DNA of 64,000 nucleotides from Phocoena phocoena (lineage: Eukaryota; Chordata; Mammalia; Artiodactyla; Phocoenidae). The notes under the pieces were generated by a model. The model was not told the origin of the DNA. It saw only the letters and a list, made by a program, of their open reading frames with translations, and did not search any database. This document shows positions 1 to 12,824 of the stretch, one piece after another. The translations under genes were made by a program, and so were the position numbers. Each line of letters begins with the position of its first letter. Positions within the stretch are counted from its first letter, which is position 1. The stretch covers positions 47,696,879-47,760,878 of the forward strand of contig NC_089238.1 of NCBI RefSeq assembly GCF_963924675.1, given 5' to 3'.

Positions 1-535
1 CCTACTGAATGGGAGAATATATTTGCAAATCATATCTCAGATACAGGGTTAGTATTCCAAAATATGTAAAGAACTCATACAATACGATGACAAAAAACCA
101 AACAATCCAATTAAAAAATGGGCAGAGGAGCTGAACAAACACTTTTTCAAAGAAAACATGCAGATGGCCAACAGGCACATGAAAAGATGTTCAACATCAC
201 TAATTATAAAGGAAATGCAAATCAAAACCACAATGAGATATCACCTCACACCCCTTAGAATAGCTATCATCAAAAAGGAAAGAAATGACAAGTGTTGGAG
301 AGGATGTGGAAAAAAGGAAACCCTCCTACACTGTTGGTGGTAACGTAAATTGGTGTAGCCACTATGGAAAACAGTATGGAGTGTCCGCAAAAAATTAAGG
401 ATAGAAGTATCATTGGTCCAGCTACTGTACTTCTGAATATTTATCCAAAGAATATGAAAACTCCTATTTGATAAGATATGTGCACTCCTATGTTAATCAC
501 AGCATTATTTACAAGAGCCAAGATAGGGAAACCCC
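1..535 (+). mobile_element. L1 3' end fragment (ORF2 C-terminus and start of 3' region)
   Basis: The sequence reads as the distal part of L1 ORF2: the '[15 protein letters not shown]' region near 100-145, then '[15 protein letters not shown]' near 210-250, then the 'TLLHCWW' region near 320-340. It is broken by several indels and stops, so it is an old dead copy. It enters from the left edge of the window and fades out near 535. Confidence 0.85.
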
Positions 536-1185
536 CGATGTTCTTTACTACTGTTGCTACAACTAAGGGACAAATTAATCCTTTTGATTTTCCCAAGTTT
601 GAACTTGAAAGCGTTTGATTTTTAGCTTAGTTGCTTATGATTTACTTACGGATTCAAGTTTTACAGGGTCCTGGGATCTGAGCACCATGAAATGGCCAAA
701 AAATGTTCTGTCTTTTAGCTAGCCCTATCCTCATAATTATTTCTGCTACTTTCTCAGAAAAATTCCTAGCGTGTGGGAGATTGGAGCTGTGTTGGCCTGA
801 ACAGTTCTTTTTGTATTTGAGCTATCATAGGTTCTGTCTTTTGCCTGTCCTCACTGTTAAAACCTGCTGGTTTCTCCTAATCCCTCTCCCTTCCATCTCT
901 GGCAAGTTTGCTTGGAATTTGCAAAGTCAGATTGGAATTTGCTGCTAAGTGTGGAAGCATCTGCGGCTCTTTGCTTGTCTCTCTCTGTATCATAGTTCAT
1001 TAAGGCTTCTTTGCTTTTTTGTCACGGCTCTTTGATAGCTTTATAGAAAAGTAATTTTGTTTTTCTTGTTGTTACCATGGAGATGATGGTCTTTTGCACT
1101 GTTCTACATCCTAATCAGAAACAGAGTTCCGTCAACAACTTTAAAGCTTTTTTCTTTTCTTTTTTTTACATTTATTGTGCACTTT
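536..1185. other. Unassigned stretch
   Basis: No gene, RNA or repeat family is recognisable. The open frame at 703-948 has no known domain and no supporting signal. The stretch is T/C-rich toward its right end. Confidence 0.4.
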
Positions 1186-1249
1186 ATTTCTATTATTATT
1201 ACATTGTAATATATAATGAAATAATTATACAATTCACTATAGTGCAGAA

Positions 1250-1918
1250 TCAGTGGGAGCCCTGAACTTGTTTTCCTGCTACTAGATGGTCCCATCTGGG
1301 GGCGATGGGAGACAGTGATACCTGACGTGTGTTGCTTATGTCCAGTCTACTCCGTGATCTCGTTTTGGTCGCTGTCACTGCAGAAAACCCTGCTTCACAA
1401 GGATAGGACGTTGGAAATGGAAGCAGGCTTTTCAGTGCTTTTGTGGCAATCTCAGGATATTCTGCCTGGACTTTAATCCAGAACGTATGGAGATTTGAAG
1501 TTGTCTCAAACAGACTTTTAGGGCCACCGTCATTTGGGATCTCAAGCAGTTGATCCTCTTCTAGCACAGACAAAATTGATTCACCAGGCTTATTCACAAA
1601 TGGGTCACGGATCCATTCCTTCCCAGTTCAGGGGTCTTTTGTGGTTGGGAAGTAATGCTCAAACTCTTTTGAAAGCTGAGACAGGTGAGTAGTTTTGAAG
1701 GTTTCATGGCTTTGTTGGATAGCCGGTAGCCACATATTATACAAAGTGGGCTTGGATAATGTGAATCACCTGTTGCAACGAATTTAAGTAGGACTTTTGG
1801 TATTTTCTTGTAAATGCAGATTTCTTTTAAATGCAGTCTTAGAGTCTTCTGCTGTCTCATCATTGGGTCTTTCCCCCTTTTCAAAGAAGCTCTCCAGAGA
1901 CATTTGTTTTTTACTCAT
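1250..1918 (-). pseudogene. hAT (Charlie-type) transposase relic, internally deleted
   Basis: Read on the minus strand, an initiator-like ATG at 1918-1916 opens a frame starting MSKKQMSLESFFEKG. A BED-type zinc-finger remnant follows near 1800-1700, with CIICG and a KPSKLL motif after it. The reading then jumps to the C-terminal part: YFPTTKDP near 1640, WIRDPF near 1615, then the hAT dimerisation region with FWIKVQAEYPE, LLPFPTSY and GFSAVTATKTRSRSRLD at 1500-1340. The family normally has several hundred residues between finger and C-terminal domain, including the catalytic core. These are missing, and frame changes and stops occur near 1790, 1640 and 1600. By family knowledge such proteins cut and paste hAT elements; this copy cannot. 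Related domesticated genes (ZBED5, FAM200) exist, but the breaks make this a transposon fossil. The surrounding element probably covers about 1190-2040; I found no clear terminal repeats. Confidence 0.8.
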
Positions 1919-2108
1919 TTTGGCTAGGGTTAGCTTGTGGGCTTACCAAAACTGAATGAGACAAGTGTGCAGTGTGGGAAAGAGGCGCGGACGGAGGTGG
2001 TAAATAAAATAATGGGAGGGCTACTCATGGACTAAAACAAGTGTCGGATTCTGACTTAAAGCCTGCCACCAGATGCAGCTTAATTGTCACTTGACACTCA
2101 CTGATAGG

Positions 2109-2322
2109 GTTTTTTTTTTTTTAACATCTTTACTGGAGTATAATTGCTTTACAATGGTGTGTTAGTTTCTGCTGTATAAGAAAGTGAATTGGCTATACAT
2201 AAACATATATCCGCATATCTCCTCCCTCTTGTGTGTCCCTCCCACCTTCCCTATCTCACCCCTCTAGGTGGACACAAAGCACCGAGCTGATCTCCCTATC
2301 CTATGTGGCTGCTTCCCACTAG
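2109..2322 (-). mobile_element. L1 3'UTR tail, reverse orientation
   Basis: A T-run at 2109-2120 (the poly-A tail seen from the other strand) is followed by the reverse complement of the same 3'UTR tail seen forward at about 48480-48595. Shared parts include 'acaatggtgtgttagtttctg' and the text matching 'gcttggtgctttgtgtctcc'. It is heavily 5'-truncated and non-coding. Confidence 0.85.
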
Positions 2323-4613
<2,291 letters not shown>

Positions 4614-5043
4614 GCTGTACTCCTCTCTCCTCCCCTCTCACTCCCTCCTTCTACCCTCGCTTTACTCTCATGTGGCAAGCGTGCCCCTGGGGTGTGAGTG
4701 CCAGAAGCTGTCTCCATGGTCGGTCATAGTGTGCTTCCCTGCGCTGTAAGTGTGCAGACGCGGCCTGCACCTGGGTTTTTATTTAATGTAAATAGCTTTT
4801 GTTTGCAATGAAGCAGTTTCTGGTACTCCTATGCAATATTACTCAGATTTTTTTTTTTATTATAAAAAGAAAACCAACCCATTGTTTAGTACTGAGAAGG
4901 GATTTTAGGCACACGGGTCATCCAGGAGTCGCTGTGTCAGACAAGCCCGATGCTTCTCCTCTGGGCTTTAGATCTGTGTTGAGATCCATTTTGGTGGTTG
5001 GTTTTTAACCCAAATTCAGTGCATTTAAAAAAAGTTACAAGTA

Positions 5044-5245
5044 GGGCTTCCTTGGTGGCGCAGTGGTTGAGAGTCTGCCTGCGATGCAGGGGACACGGGT
5101 TCGTGCCCCGGTCCGGGAGGATCCCACATGCCGCGGAGCGGCTGGGCCCGTGAGCCGTGGCTGCTGGGCCTGTGCGTCCGGAACCTGTGCTCCGCAACGG
5201 GAGAGGCCGCAGCAGTGGGAGGCCCGCGTAGCACAAAAAAAAAAA
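5044..5245 (+). mobile_element. CHR-type SINE inside the ARF1 3'UTR
   Basis: tRNA-derived head 'ggcttccttggtggcgcagtg', A-box-like TGGCGCAGTGG and B-box-like GGTTCGTGCC, ending in an A-run at about 5235-5250. The flanks repeat 'aaaaaaagttacaagta' at 5027-5043 and 5246-5262, an exact 17-bp target-site duplication. Many CpGs survive, so it is fairly young. Confidence 0.95.
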
Positions 5246-6013
5246 AAAAAAAGTTACAAGTACAAGATAAGGAGAACACTTGAACACACAGAAGGGAGAA
5301 ATGTGCCTAGTGTAGGTTCTGCAGTAATGGCCTGAGTCCAGTCCACTAGTGGTCTGTTTCCCATTGGGAACATGAAACGGGGCAGAACCAGCTATGATCC
5401 ATTCTGCATGGTCACGATAGGGTCCATGTGATTTGCTCTGTCTTGGGTCATCCCACACCCCATAGCGTTTGTGCTTGCATCTGTGCTTACATGGCCGTCC
5501 AGGAGATGGGCTGGAGGCTGCAGCCGCCACTCTCAGACCCCTTGGAGGAACCCCAGCCTTTTCTTGGGTCAGCATGGGCACTTAGGTTGGAATGCTCTGG
5601 TTTGAGTGGGAGCCCTGCAGTCCCCTTGCTTGCCTGCTCCGGGCTCTCTGGGGTCTCACCAGCAGGAGCGCGGGTGGTCATCCTTGAGCCCCAGCCCTTC
5701 GGAGCCCCTGTCTACATGTGCTTTCACTCTCTCAGCCTGCAACGGTCAGATTTGCCATCAAAAAATGATAACCTCTACTTTTATCTTTTGTATTTTGATA
5801 AACATTGAAGAAGCTGGAGCTGTTAAACTTTATCTTGGGGAAAACCTCAGAACTGGTTTATTTGGTGTTGTGGAACCTCTTACTGCTTTCAAAACACAGT
5901 TAGTAATCAAGTGTTTTGTATACTTGTTTTCAGTTTTCATTTCGACAAACAAGCGCTGTAATTACAAGCTATTAGAATAAAATCTCTTAACTAAAAAAAA
6001 GAAAAAAAAGACA

Positions 6014-6285
6014 GGGGACGTCCCTGGTGGTCTAGTGGCTAAGACTGTGCTCCCAACACAGGGGCCCAGGGTTCGATCCCTGGTCAGGGAATTAGGTCCC
6101 ACATGTCACAACTAAGAGTTCACATGCCGCAACTAAAAAAGATCCCACATGCTGCAACTAAAGATTCTGCATGCCGCAATGAAAGATGCCACACGCCAGA
6201 AGGAAGATCCTGCACGTGGCAATGAAAATCCCGTGTGCCCGACTAAGACCCGATGCTGCCAAGTAAATAAATAAATATTTTAAGA
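6014..6285 (+). mobile_element. CHR-type SINE inserted at the ARF1 poly-A tail
   Basis: Head 'gggacgtccctggtggtcta', B-box GGTTCGATCC near 6070, then several imperfect copies of a 'cacatgccgcaactaa' phrase and a TAAA-rich tail at about 6262-6285. It lies between the ARF1 poly-A and the right copy of the ARF1 TSD, so it is younger than the retrocopy. Confidence 0.9.
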
Positions 6286-6334
6286 AATATTAAAAAAATA
6301 TTTAAAAAAAGAAAAACAACAAAGAAACCAAAAA

Positions 6335-7132
6335 ACAAAAGATATGTGTTGGGAGAATGAGAAGAGGGAACCTTTGTGCACTACTGCTGGGAATGTAAGT
6401 TGGTGCAGCCACTGTGGAAAACAGTATGCAGTTTCTCAAAATAAATTAGAACTACCCTATGATCCAGCAATATCACTCTGGGTATATGTTAAAAGGAAAT
6501 TAAATCAGTATTTCGAATAGAGATCTTCACTCTTACGTTCATTGTAGCATTATTCACGATAGCCAAGACATGGAAGCAACCTAAATGCAATCAAAAGATG
6601 TATGGCTAAAGAAAATATGGCAAACACATAAAATGAAATGTTATTCAAGCTTAAAAAAGGAGATCCTGCCATTTGTGACAATATGGATGAACCTGGAGGG
6701 CATTATGCTAAGTGAAATAAGCCAGACAGCAGGAGAAATACTGCATGATACCACTTACAAGAGGAAAGTAAATCATAGAAGCAGTGAGTTGGAACTGTGG
6801 TTGCTAGGGACTGCGGTTAGTCAAAGGGTACAAAGTTTCAGTTATACAAGATGAATAAGTCCTAGATATCTACTGTATAACATAGTGCCTATAGTTAACA
6901 ACACTGTATTATATACTTAAAAATTTGGTAAGAGGATAGATCTTATGTTAAATGTTCTTATCCCCCAAAAAATGATAAGTAAGGAGTGTGTGAGGAAACT
7001 TTTGGAGGTGATGGATGCATAGATTGTGGTGATGGATTCATGGGTGTATACTTATCTCCAAACTCAAGTCATGTGCATTAAATACGTACAGCTTTTTGTA
7101 TGTCAATCACACCTCAATAAAGTGATTTAAAA
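6335..7132 (+). mobile_element. Older L1, right part and 3' end
   Basis: Continues the L1 cut at 3940: 'gggaatgtaagttggtgcag' near 6390, the 'ccaagacatggaagcaacct' block near 6563, the end of ORF2 near 6720-6770, then 3'UTR ending 'cacctcaataaagtgattta' near 7130. The coding part has many stops. Confidence 0.88.
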
Positions 7133-8080
7133 ATGTGTTTCTCTTGCAACCTGCTTTGCAGCATCACCAGATCTACCACCTGTGGAAGTATTTCAAGTGC
7201 TCTGGCTTCTGAGAAGTTAAACTCTGATATGTATACTGAAAACAGTAATAACTACATGTTGATCCACATACATAAATACATGGTTATATAGAGAGGACAT
7301 TGTTAGATGTGGTCAGTTACTTGGTTAGTCACTCACCTCCAGGAGGTTTCAGTCTATAAGAGACTAATGTGAGCTATAACCTGGGTGAGTCGTAAGTGGA
7401 GTTGGGGGCTGTTAAGTTTTGCTGCAAATGAATCCTAGGATATATCTTCATTCTTCTGCAAACGTGTCAAAACCAGAATTGTACAGGACAAAATTTAACA
7501 GGCAAGGAAGACTTTATTCAAGGCTGTTGCAAAGAGGAGAAAGGCCAGAACTAAAGTCTGAACTTAACGCTGCTGAAATAAAGGGTGGGTGAGTTTTGAA
7601 TAGCTGGGGAATGGGGGGAATCATAGGCTGTCTGTATTTGCTAATGGGTCTTTCCCAAAGGAAAAGTAAACTTATCTTCATGACAGAAGGTAGTTTTACA
7701 ACTTGGAGCAAAGTGCTCATGGAAGTTGGGCTCCTACCCTACCACAGAGACTGGGAGATTGGGGGACTTGATGTTATTGTTTCAAAGTGATGGCTCCCAG
7801 CTCCTGGAGGAAGGTATTCCTTGAAGGTACAAGGAGTTAGAGGCTTTTAAAAAGATTTACATATCAAATAGGCAAAGAAAGAATTTATAAGTTTTCTAAA
7901 GAAAATCCTCTGAGGAAAGGGAGGTCAGGGTCTATAGTCTGGAAGAAGCCTGACTAAAGTTTCTTCAAGCTGGACCTCTTGGTCATCTGCATGCTTGAAT
8001 GTTTTATGTAAACCACACTGTGGCCACATTTTATGTTAATTCAATGATAAGATGATAAGAAAACAGCACTTGATAGAACT
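7133..8080. other. Unassigned stretch, possibly with an old LTR
   Basis: No gene is visible. The 7440-8000 part, with 'gaagactttattcaaggctg' near 7508, has the look of a reverse-oriented LTR with a poly-A signal (TTTATT on this strand), but I see no matching ends or duplication. Treat this as a guess. Confidence 0.25.
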
Positions 8081-8084
8081 TTAC

Positions 8085-8285
8085 GGTTTGCAAAGCCTTT
8101 TCTCATATGCCATTTCTTTTTATTTTCACAGCCACCCCATGAATAGTATATAATTGTTATATCCAATCTCTATATGAGAAACTTGGTTCTCAGCAATATT
8201 AAATGAATTAACAGAATCATGTAGCTGGCGAATGGTAGAAGAGGTGTTTTAAAGCGTCTGACTCCTGTGCCCTTTCCAACCCATA
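8085..8285 (-). mobile_element. MIR-like relic
   Basis: Features of reverse-oriented MIR are visible: 'tatatgagaaacttggttct' where MIR has a 'gatgaggaaactgaggct' phrase, then 'catgtagctggcgaatggta' and 'ctgactcctgtgccctttcc'. Strongly decayed. Confidence 0.45.
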
Positions 8286-8384
8286 CTTCTTATTTAAGGG
8301 AAATCTGTGATAAAATCTGAGCTCTTCTGAAAAACAGAGGAAGCAGTTGGTCTAACATTATATATTTTTTTAAATTCAAGATTT

Positions 8385-8695
8385 CTGGGACTTCCCTGGT
8401 GGTGCAGTGGTTAAGAATCTGCCTGCCAATGCAGGAGACACAGGTTCGATCCCTGGTCCAGGAAGATCCCACATGCCGTGGAGCAACTAAGCCTGTGCAC
8501 CACAACTACTGCAGCCCGCGTGCCTAGAGCCCGTGCTCTGCAACAAGAGAAGCCACCGCAATGAGAAGCCCGTGCACCACGATGGAGAGTAGCCCCCGGA
8601 AGAGTAGCCCCTGCTCATCACAACTAGAGAAAACCAGAAAGCCTGCGTGCTGCAATGAAGACCCAACGAGCCAAGAATTAAATAAAATTAAAAAA
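8385..8695 (+). mobile_element. CHR-type SINE, long form
   Basis: Head 'gggacttccctggtggtgca', B-box GGTTCGATCC near 8444, a body about 310 bp long and an A-rich tail. Target-site duplication 'aaattcaagatt' at 8372-8383 and 8696-8707. Confidence 0.95.
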
Positions 8696-8707
8696 AAATT
8701 CAAGATT

Positions 8708-9389
8708 CCTGTGTTTTATTTCTTTAAATTATATTAATATAATAGAGAAGTAAAATGGAGAAACTTGTAAGATAAGTAGAGTCATGTCCATTCTCTATTA
8801 AAAATTAGTTTAATCTGTAAGAGTATTATTTAGAAAAGGTAACTAATGAAAACCAATTTTTACTTGCCATAAATATCTATAGCTCAATGATTTCTTCTTA
8901 TGATCACTAAACATGTTTCCTAGAGTTTTTGAAGTTTCTGTCCTAAAAATATTTTATGGGATCGGCCCTAAAATTTTAGCACAAACAAAGGAAGATGGAG
9001 ACTTTTAGTTCAGGTGTGAGTTTTAATTTCATGAGCTATTTAACAGCTTCCAAATGGAATTTCTCAGTGGCCAGAATCAAATACAAAGGTTTTCTTTGTC
9101 ATGGTTTCAACTTAATTTGAATATGATTTGGATGACGGAGAAAAGGCCTTCTCTAAACAGTACTCTCTAGACCCTCTTGATGTATTTGCATCTGTTTTCT
9201 AAGTGTCTCCATGTTCACCGGCAGTGCCAGGTCACTCTCTATACAATGCAGTCATGGCCTCCACAGCCCTCCTCCCCTTTCTGTGTTGAGCATGTTCTCA
9301 CTTGAGATTTTCTACTAGTCCTTTATGCCTACTCCTCTTCATTCTTCTCTTTTGAAATTTATTGCAGTTTTGATTTCCTTCCATGGTAA
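8708..9389. other. Unassigned AT-rich stretch
   Basis: No gene or repeat recognised. The sequence is AT-rich, with a T/C-rich part before the SINE at 9398. Confidence 0.4.
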
Positions 9390-9397
9390 TGGGTTAT

Positions 9398-9617
9398 TTT
9401 TTTTTTTTTTTTTTTTTTTTTTTTGCGGTACGTGGGCCTCTCACTATTGTGGCCTCTCCCATTGCGGAGCACAGCCTCTGGACGCGCAGGCTCAGCGGCC
9501 ATGGCTCATGGGCCCAGCCACTCCACGGCATGTGGGATCTTCCCAGACCGGGGCACGAACCCGTGTCCCCTGCATCGGCAGGCGGACTCTTAACCACTGC
9601 GCCACCAGGGAAGCCCC
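9398..9617 (-). mobile_element. CHR-type SINE, reverse orientation
   Basis: A T-run at 9398-9424 (poly-A seen in reverse), the body, and the reversed head 'gcgccaccagggaagccc' at about 9599-9616. Target-site duplication TGGGTTAT at 9390-9397 and 9618-9625. Open frames with alanine/proline-rich protein across it are artefacts of the SINE sequence. Confidence 0.95.
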
Positions 9618-9989
9618 TGGGTTATCTTTTATGACTGTGCAGATAAGTGCTTTCATGTGGAGAAACTCTTCAACATTCCTATTGGTCTCCAGATAATAGC
9701 TTAGAAGCGCTATTCTTGGAGGTTCTTAACTATGTCAATAGTGCAGGACACCTTGTCATCTATTTTACAGGGTCTGATGGTGTTTTCAGTTCCTACAATA
9801 CAGGTTTGGAATGTTATTGAGGCAAACAGTTCTGCAAGCTTTACAGTTAGGTACAGAAGAGGATGGCATCTATCATTACAGAGGTTGGTTGAAAAGAGAG
9901 GATGGGGCAGGTTCATTATGTACAGTATTCTGGTTTCATTATGAGGATAAACATTTGGAGCTGAAAGGTATCATCTGGTGGCTCCATTG

Positions 9990-10195
9990 CAGTGGTGCTC
10001 AACTGGGGGCGATTTCTCGCTCCCTCTGGGACACTTGGCAATGTCTTGAGTCACAACTGAAGGGGTCATATTACTGGCATCTAATAGGTAGAAGCCAGGG
10101 ACACTGGAAAACATCCCTCCATGCACAAGAAACCCACCCCCCCAACAGAGAGTTATCCAGTCCAAAGTATCAAGTTCCAAGGTTTAGAAACCTTG
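9990..10195 (+). mobile_element. MER5A-like hAT-Charlie non-autonomous element
   Basis: Starts with 'cagtggtgctcaactggggg' and ends with the decayed inverse 'ggtttagaaaccttg'. Internal phrases such as 'acacttggcaatgtct', 'attactggcatctaataggt' and 'gagttatccagtccaaa' match the recalled MER5A consensus. The 8-bp target duplication is no longer readable. Non-coding. Confidence 0.85.
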
Positions 10196-10860
10196 CATAT
10201 CAGCTCTATTTTAATACTACTATTTTATTATGCTATTATAAGTAGTACTCTTCATAGTACTTTTCAGTATCTAATATTTTTCTTGTTTATTTATTTTTCC
10301 TGGTGTGTTTCTCCATCTTGCCTGTGTTGGCCACCCCCATTTCTTCATCCCACTGACCAGTGCTCAGGAAGATTTTCCTTAACAGATAATGTACTTATCT
10401 CTCTTTCATTAAGGTTTGGTTCTGAGGTTTTGTCTTGTTCTTTTGTTTGGAACATATTCTTTTGTTTCTTCGTTTTGCTTGACTCTCTGTTGGTTTCTAT
10501 GCATTAGATAAAGCAGCCAGACTTAAAGCAGTGGCCTCCTGCAGGAGTTGAGCCTGACCGTTCAATCCTGCCTCACTCTTGTTGTCTCTCAAACCTCAGT
10601 GACTGTCCAAGCAGCCTATTTTATTTTTAATAGCTCGTAGTACATGAGGGTGTGCTAAGACCAGTCGGTGTTCCAAAGCAGGGGAATCTCAGTCAGAACC
10701 TAGACTCAGGCTGATTGGAAGCCAGACCCTCAGGCAGAAGATTTTAAAATATAAACAGTGCTGTGGGGCTGAAAGCCTAGGCCCCATGGCCACCAGAGCC
10801 AGGTGATGTAGAGGTGTCCCCTGGAGGCAGCCTCAAAAATCAGGGCACACTTTGCGATGA
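10196..10860. other. Unassigned stretch
   Basis: Nothing recognisable as gene or RNA. The left half is T-rich and the right half is more GC-balanced. Open frames here carry no known domain. Confidence 0.4.
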
Positions 10861-10861
10861 C

Positions 10862-11012
10862 CTAGAGGGGTGGGATGGGGCGGGTGGGAGGGAGGCTCCA
10901 GAGGGAGGGCGTATGGGGATATATGTATACACACAGCTGATTCGCTTTGCTGTGCAACAGAAACTAACACAGTATTGTGACGCAGTTATACTCCAATAAA
11001 ACCCTTAAAACC
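10862..11012 (+). mobile_element. L1 3'UTR tail
   Basis: 'gggaggctccagagggaggg', then 'tatggggatatatgtatac', 'agctgattcgctttgctgtg' and 'cagaaactaacacagtattg', ending in AATAAAACCC. This matches the L1 3' end at 48480-48595. It is strongly 5'-truncated. Confidence 0.85.
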
Positions 11013-11030
11013 AAAACAAAACAAAACCCA

Positions 11031-11058
11031 GGGCACCAGACGTAAAACTGGGGCACCA
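11031..11058 (+). repeat. Isolated copy of the TGACGTAA-type minisatellite unit
   Basis: 'gggcaccagacgtaaaact' followed by 'ggggcacc' matches the unit of the array at 12825-13545, about 1.8 kb away. An A/C-rich run precedes it ('aaaacaaaacaaaaccca'), as one precedes the main array. Confidence 0.7.
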
Positions 11059-11224
11059 ATCCAGAGTCTGAAAATATTAAATGAAAAATTTCAGACATAA
11101 TTCATAAATTTTAAATTGCACGCCTTTCTGAGTAGCATGATGAAATCTCATGCCCTCCTGCTCTGTCCCACCTGTTATTTACCTAGTAGCCCTCTTGGTT
11201 ATCAAATCAACTGTTACTGTGTTA

Positions 11225-11715
11225 CTGAACCACATTTGGGTCTGCTAGCCCATGCACAGTAAAGCCAATCTACTGATACCGGGTTATGGTGAAGGAAAGT
11301 GCCCTGTTTACTGTAAAGAACCAGACAAGGAGTCCAGGACAGCTAATGTTCGAAAACACCTGAACTCCCTGATGAGTTTCAGGGGCGCATTTTTAAAGGC
11401 AAGGTGAAGGAGAGGACACTCAGGGTATGTGATCAGCTCGGGCACAATTCTCTGAAAGGTTGATGGTGAGGTAAGAAGGTGATGTCACAGGGGTTAACGT
11501 TGTTAATCCGGAGGCTCCAGTAGGTCTCGGGGCTACATGCTCATCATGGTCATCAAGTAGTTAACCTCTTCCACTTGGTGGTGGTTTTAGCATCTGTAAA
11601 ACAACTCAGGAAATGTTCATCTGATACTGTTATTAGGTACTTCACAGAGGACCCAAAGCAGGGGACTTGGTGGGGAGGGGTCTTTCCCAAGAAGGCCCCG
11701 TAGATCCTGCTTGGT
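11225..11715. mobile_element. Putative solitary LTR inside the Tigger relic
   Basis: About 490 bp interrupt otherwise collinear Tigger sequence. Phrases such as 'ggtgatgtcacaggggttaa', 'tcatcaagtagttaacctct' and 'ttttagcatctgtaaaacaa' resemble a cetartiodactyl ERV LTR as I recall it. I could not fix the termini or a target duplication, so class and strand are open. No viral coding sequence is present. Confidence 0.4.
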
Positions 11716-12063
11716 TACCACAGCATCACAGTGCTTGTGTTCAGGAAAACCTTATTTTACTTATCATTGGCCCCAAAGCGCACGAGTAGAGATGCTGGCA
11801 ATTCGGATATACCAAAGAGAAGCCATAAAGTTCTTCCTTTAAGTGAAAAGGTGAAAGCTCTTGACTTAATAAAGGAAAAAATAAGTTAAGTGCTGAGGTT
11901 GCTAAGATCTAGTAAGAACAAATGTTCTGTCTATGAAGTTGTGAAGGAAAAAGAAATTTGTGCTAGTTTTGCTGTCACACCTCAAACTGCAAAAGATACA
12001 GCCACAGTGTGTAAGTGCTTAGTTAAAAGACAGAAAAGGTATTAAATTTGTACAACAAAATAT

Positions 12064-12064
12064 T

Positions 12065-12100
<36 letters not shown>
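12064..12100. repeat. (GA)n microsatellite
   Basis: An uninterrupted GA run of about 36 bases inside the Tigger relic. Confidence 0.95.
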
Positions 12101-12102
<2 letters not shown>

Positions 12103-12294
12103 ACATTTATATAACTTTTATTATGGTATATTGTTATAACTGTTGTATTTTATTATTAGTTACTGTTGTTAACCTCTTATTGTAACTATAAGTTAAACTT
12201 TATCAGAGGTACATATGTGTAGGAAAAACTTTATACATAGTGTCTCGAACTATCCTTGATTTCAGGCATCCACTGGAGAGGGGAGGTCTTAAAA

Positions 12295-12522
12295 CAGGGG
12301 TCCCCAACCCCCGGGCTGTGATACAGGTCCACAGCCTATTACGAACTGGGCCGCACAGCAGGAGGTGAGCAACGGGTGAGTGAGTGGGTGAAGCTTCATC
12401 TGCCACTCGCCATGGCTCCCCATTGCTGGCATTACTGCCTGAACGTATCCTCCCCCCGGATCTGTGGAAAAATTGTTTTCCACAAAACCAGCCCCTGGTG
12501 CCAAGAAGGCTGGGGACTGCTG
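12295..12522 (+). mobile_element. MER1-like hAT MITE nested in Tigger
   Basis: 228 bp. The left end is 'caggggtccccaaccc' and the right end 'ggctggggactgctg' is its near-perfect inverse. The exact 8-bp duplication TCTTAAAA flanks it at 12287-12294 and 12523-12530, as expected for hAT insertion. The interior ('actgggccgcacagcaggag', 'gaagcttcatctgcc') matches the MER1/Charlie3 type. Non-coding; moved by a transposase supplied in trans. Confidence 0.93.
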
Positions 12523-12560
12523 TCTTAAAACATATTCTCCACAAATAAGGGGGATCTACT

Positions 12561-12800
12561 TATTTCCTTAGATATCCAATATTTTTTCATGCTCTGTAAT
12601 GGAATTCATTTCAAACTGCACTTGCAAATTTTTTGGTGTTGGTGTATGAAAATACAATTTTTGTCTCTTCATCTATCCAGAGACCTACCTAGCTAAAATA
12701 ATTTACTAATTCTATTAGTTTGTATGTAGATTCTTTTGACTATTTTAAAATATTCTCGTAAACTGCAAATAATAAAAGTTTTACTTCAAAAAAAAAAAAA
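12561..12800. other. Old L1-like or unassigned AT-rich sequence with A-run
   Basis: 'tggtgttggtgtatgaaaat' and 'actaattctattagtttgta' faintly resemble reversed L1 ORF2. An A-run and A-rich text (about 12788-12820) lead into the minisatellite. Confidence 0.3.
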
Positions 12801-12824
12801 GAAACAAAGAAACCCCAAACAAAC

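Larger units (their letters stand above)
11064..12560 (+). mobile_element. Tigger/pogo DNA transposon relic, interrupted twice
   Basis: Three pieces fit one Tigger element. 11064-11222 is the 5' non-coding part, including 'gagtagcatgatgaaatctc'. 11716-12294 starts 'cagcatcacagtgcttgtgt', then carries the N-terminal CENP-B-like helix-turn-helix region from 'ggccccaaagcgcacgagta' and the terminal part 'cacatttatataacttttat'. 12523-12560 is the end, 'caaataagggggatctact'. The catalytic DDE region is absent. A (GA)n run lies at about 12064-12100, between the N-terminal piece and the 3' end. The gaps hold a possible LTR (11225-11715) and a MITE (12295-12522). All frames are broken. Confidence 0.78.

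Noticed and set aside
5044..5130. tRNA genes in SINE heads (A-box and B-box present)
   Set aside because: No cloverleaf closes, and the sequence continues into a SINE body and A-tail. They are tRNA-derived, not tRNA.
9394..9696. Alanine/proline/arginine-rich open frames over SINEs (also at 5063, 15015, 17908, 40076, 41284, 49830, 50636)
   Set aside because: They are the same few translations of CHR SINE sequence recurring at every copy, with poly-F or poly-K from the tail. They are not genes.
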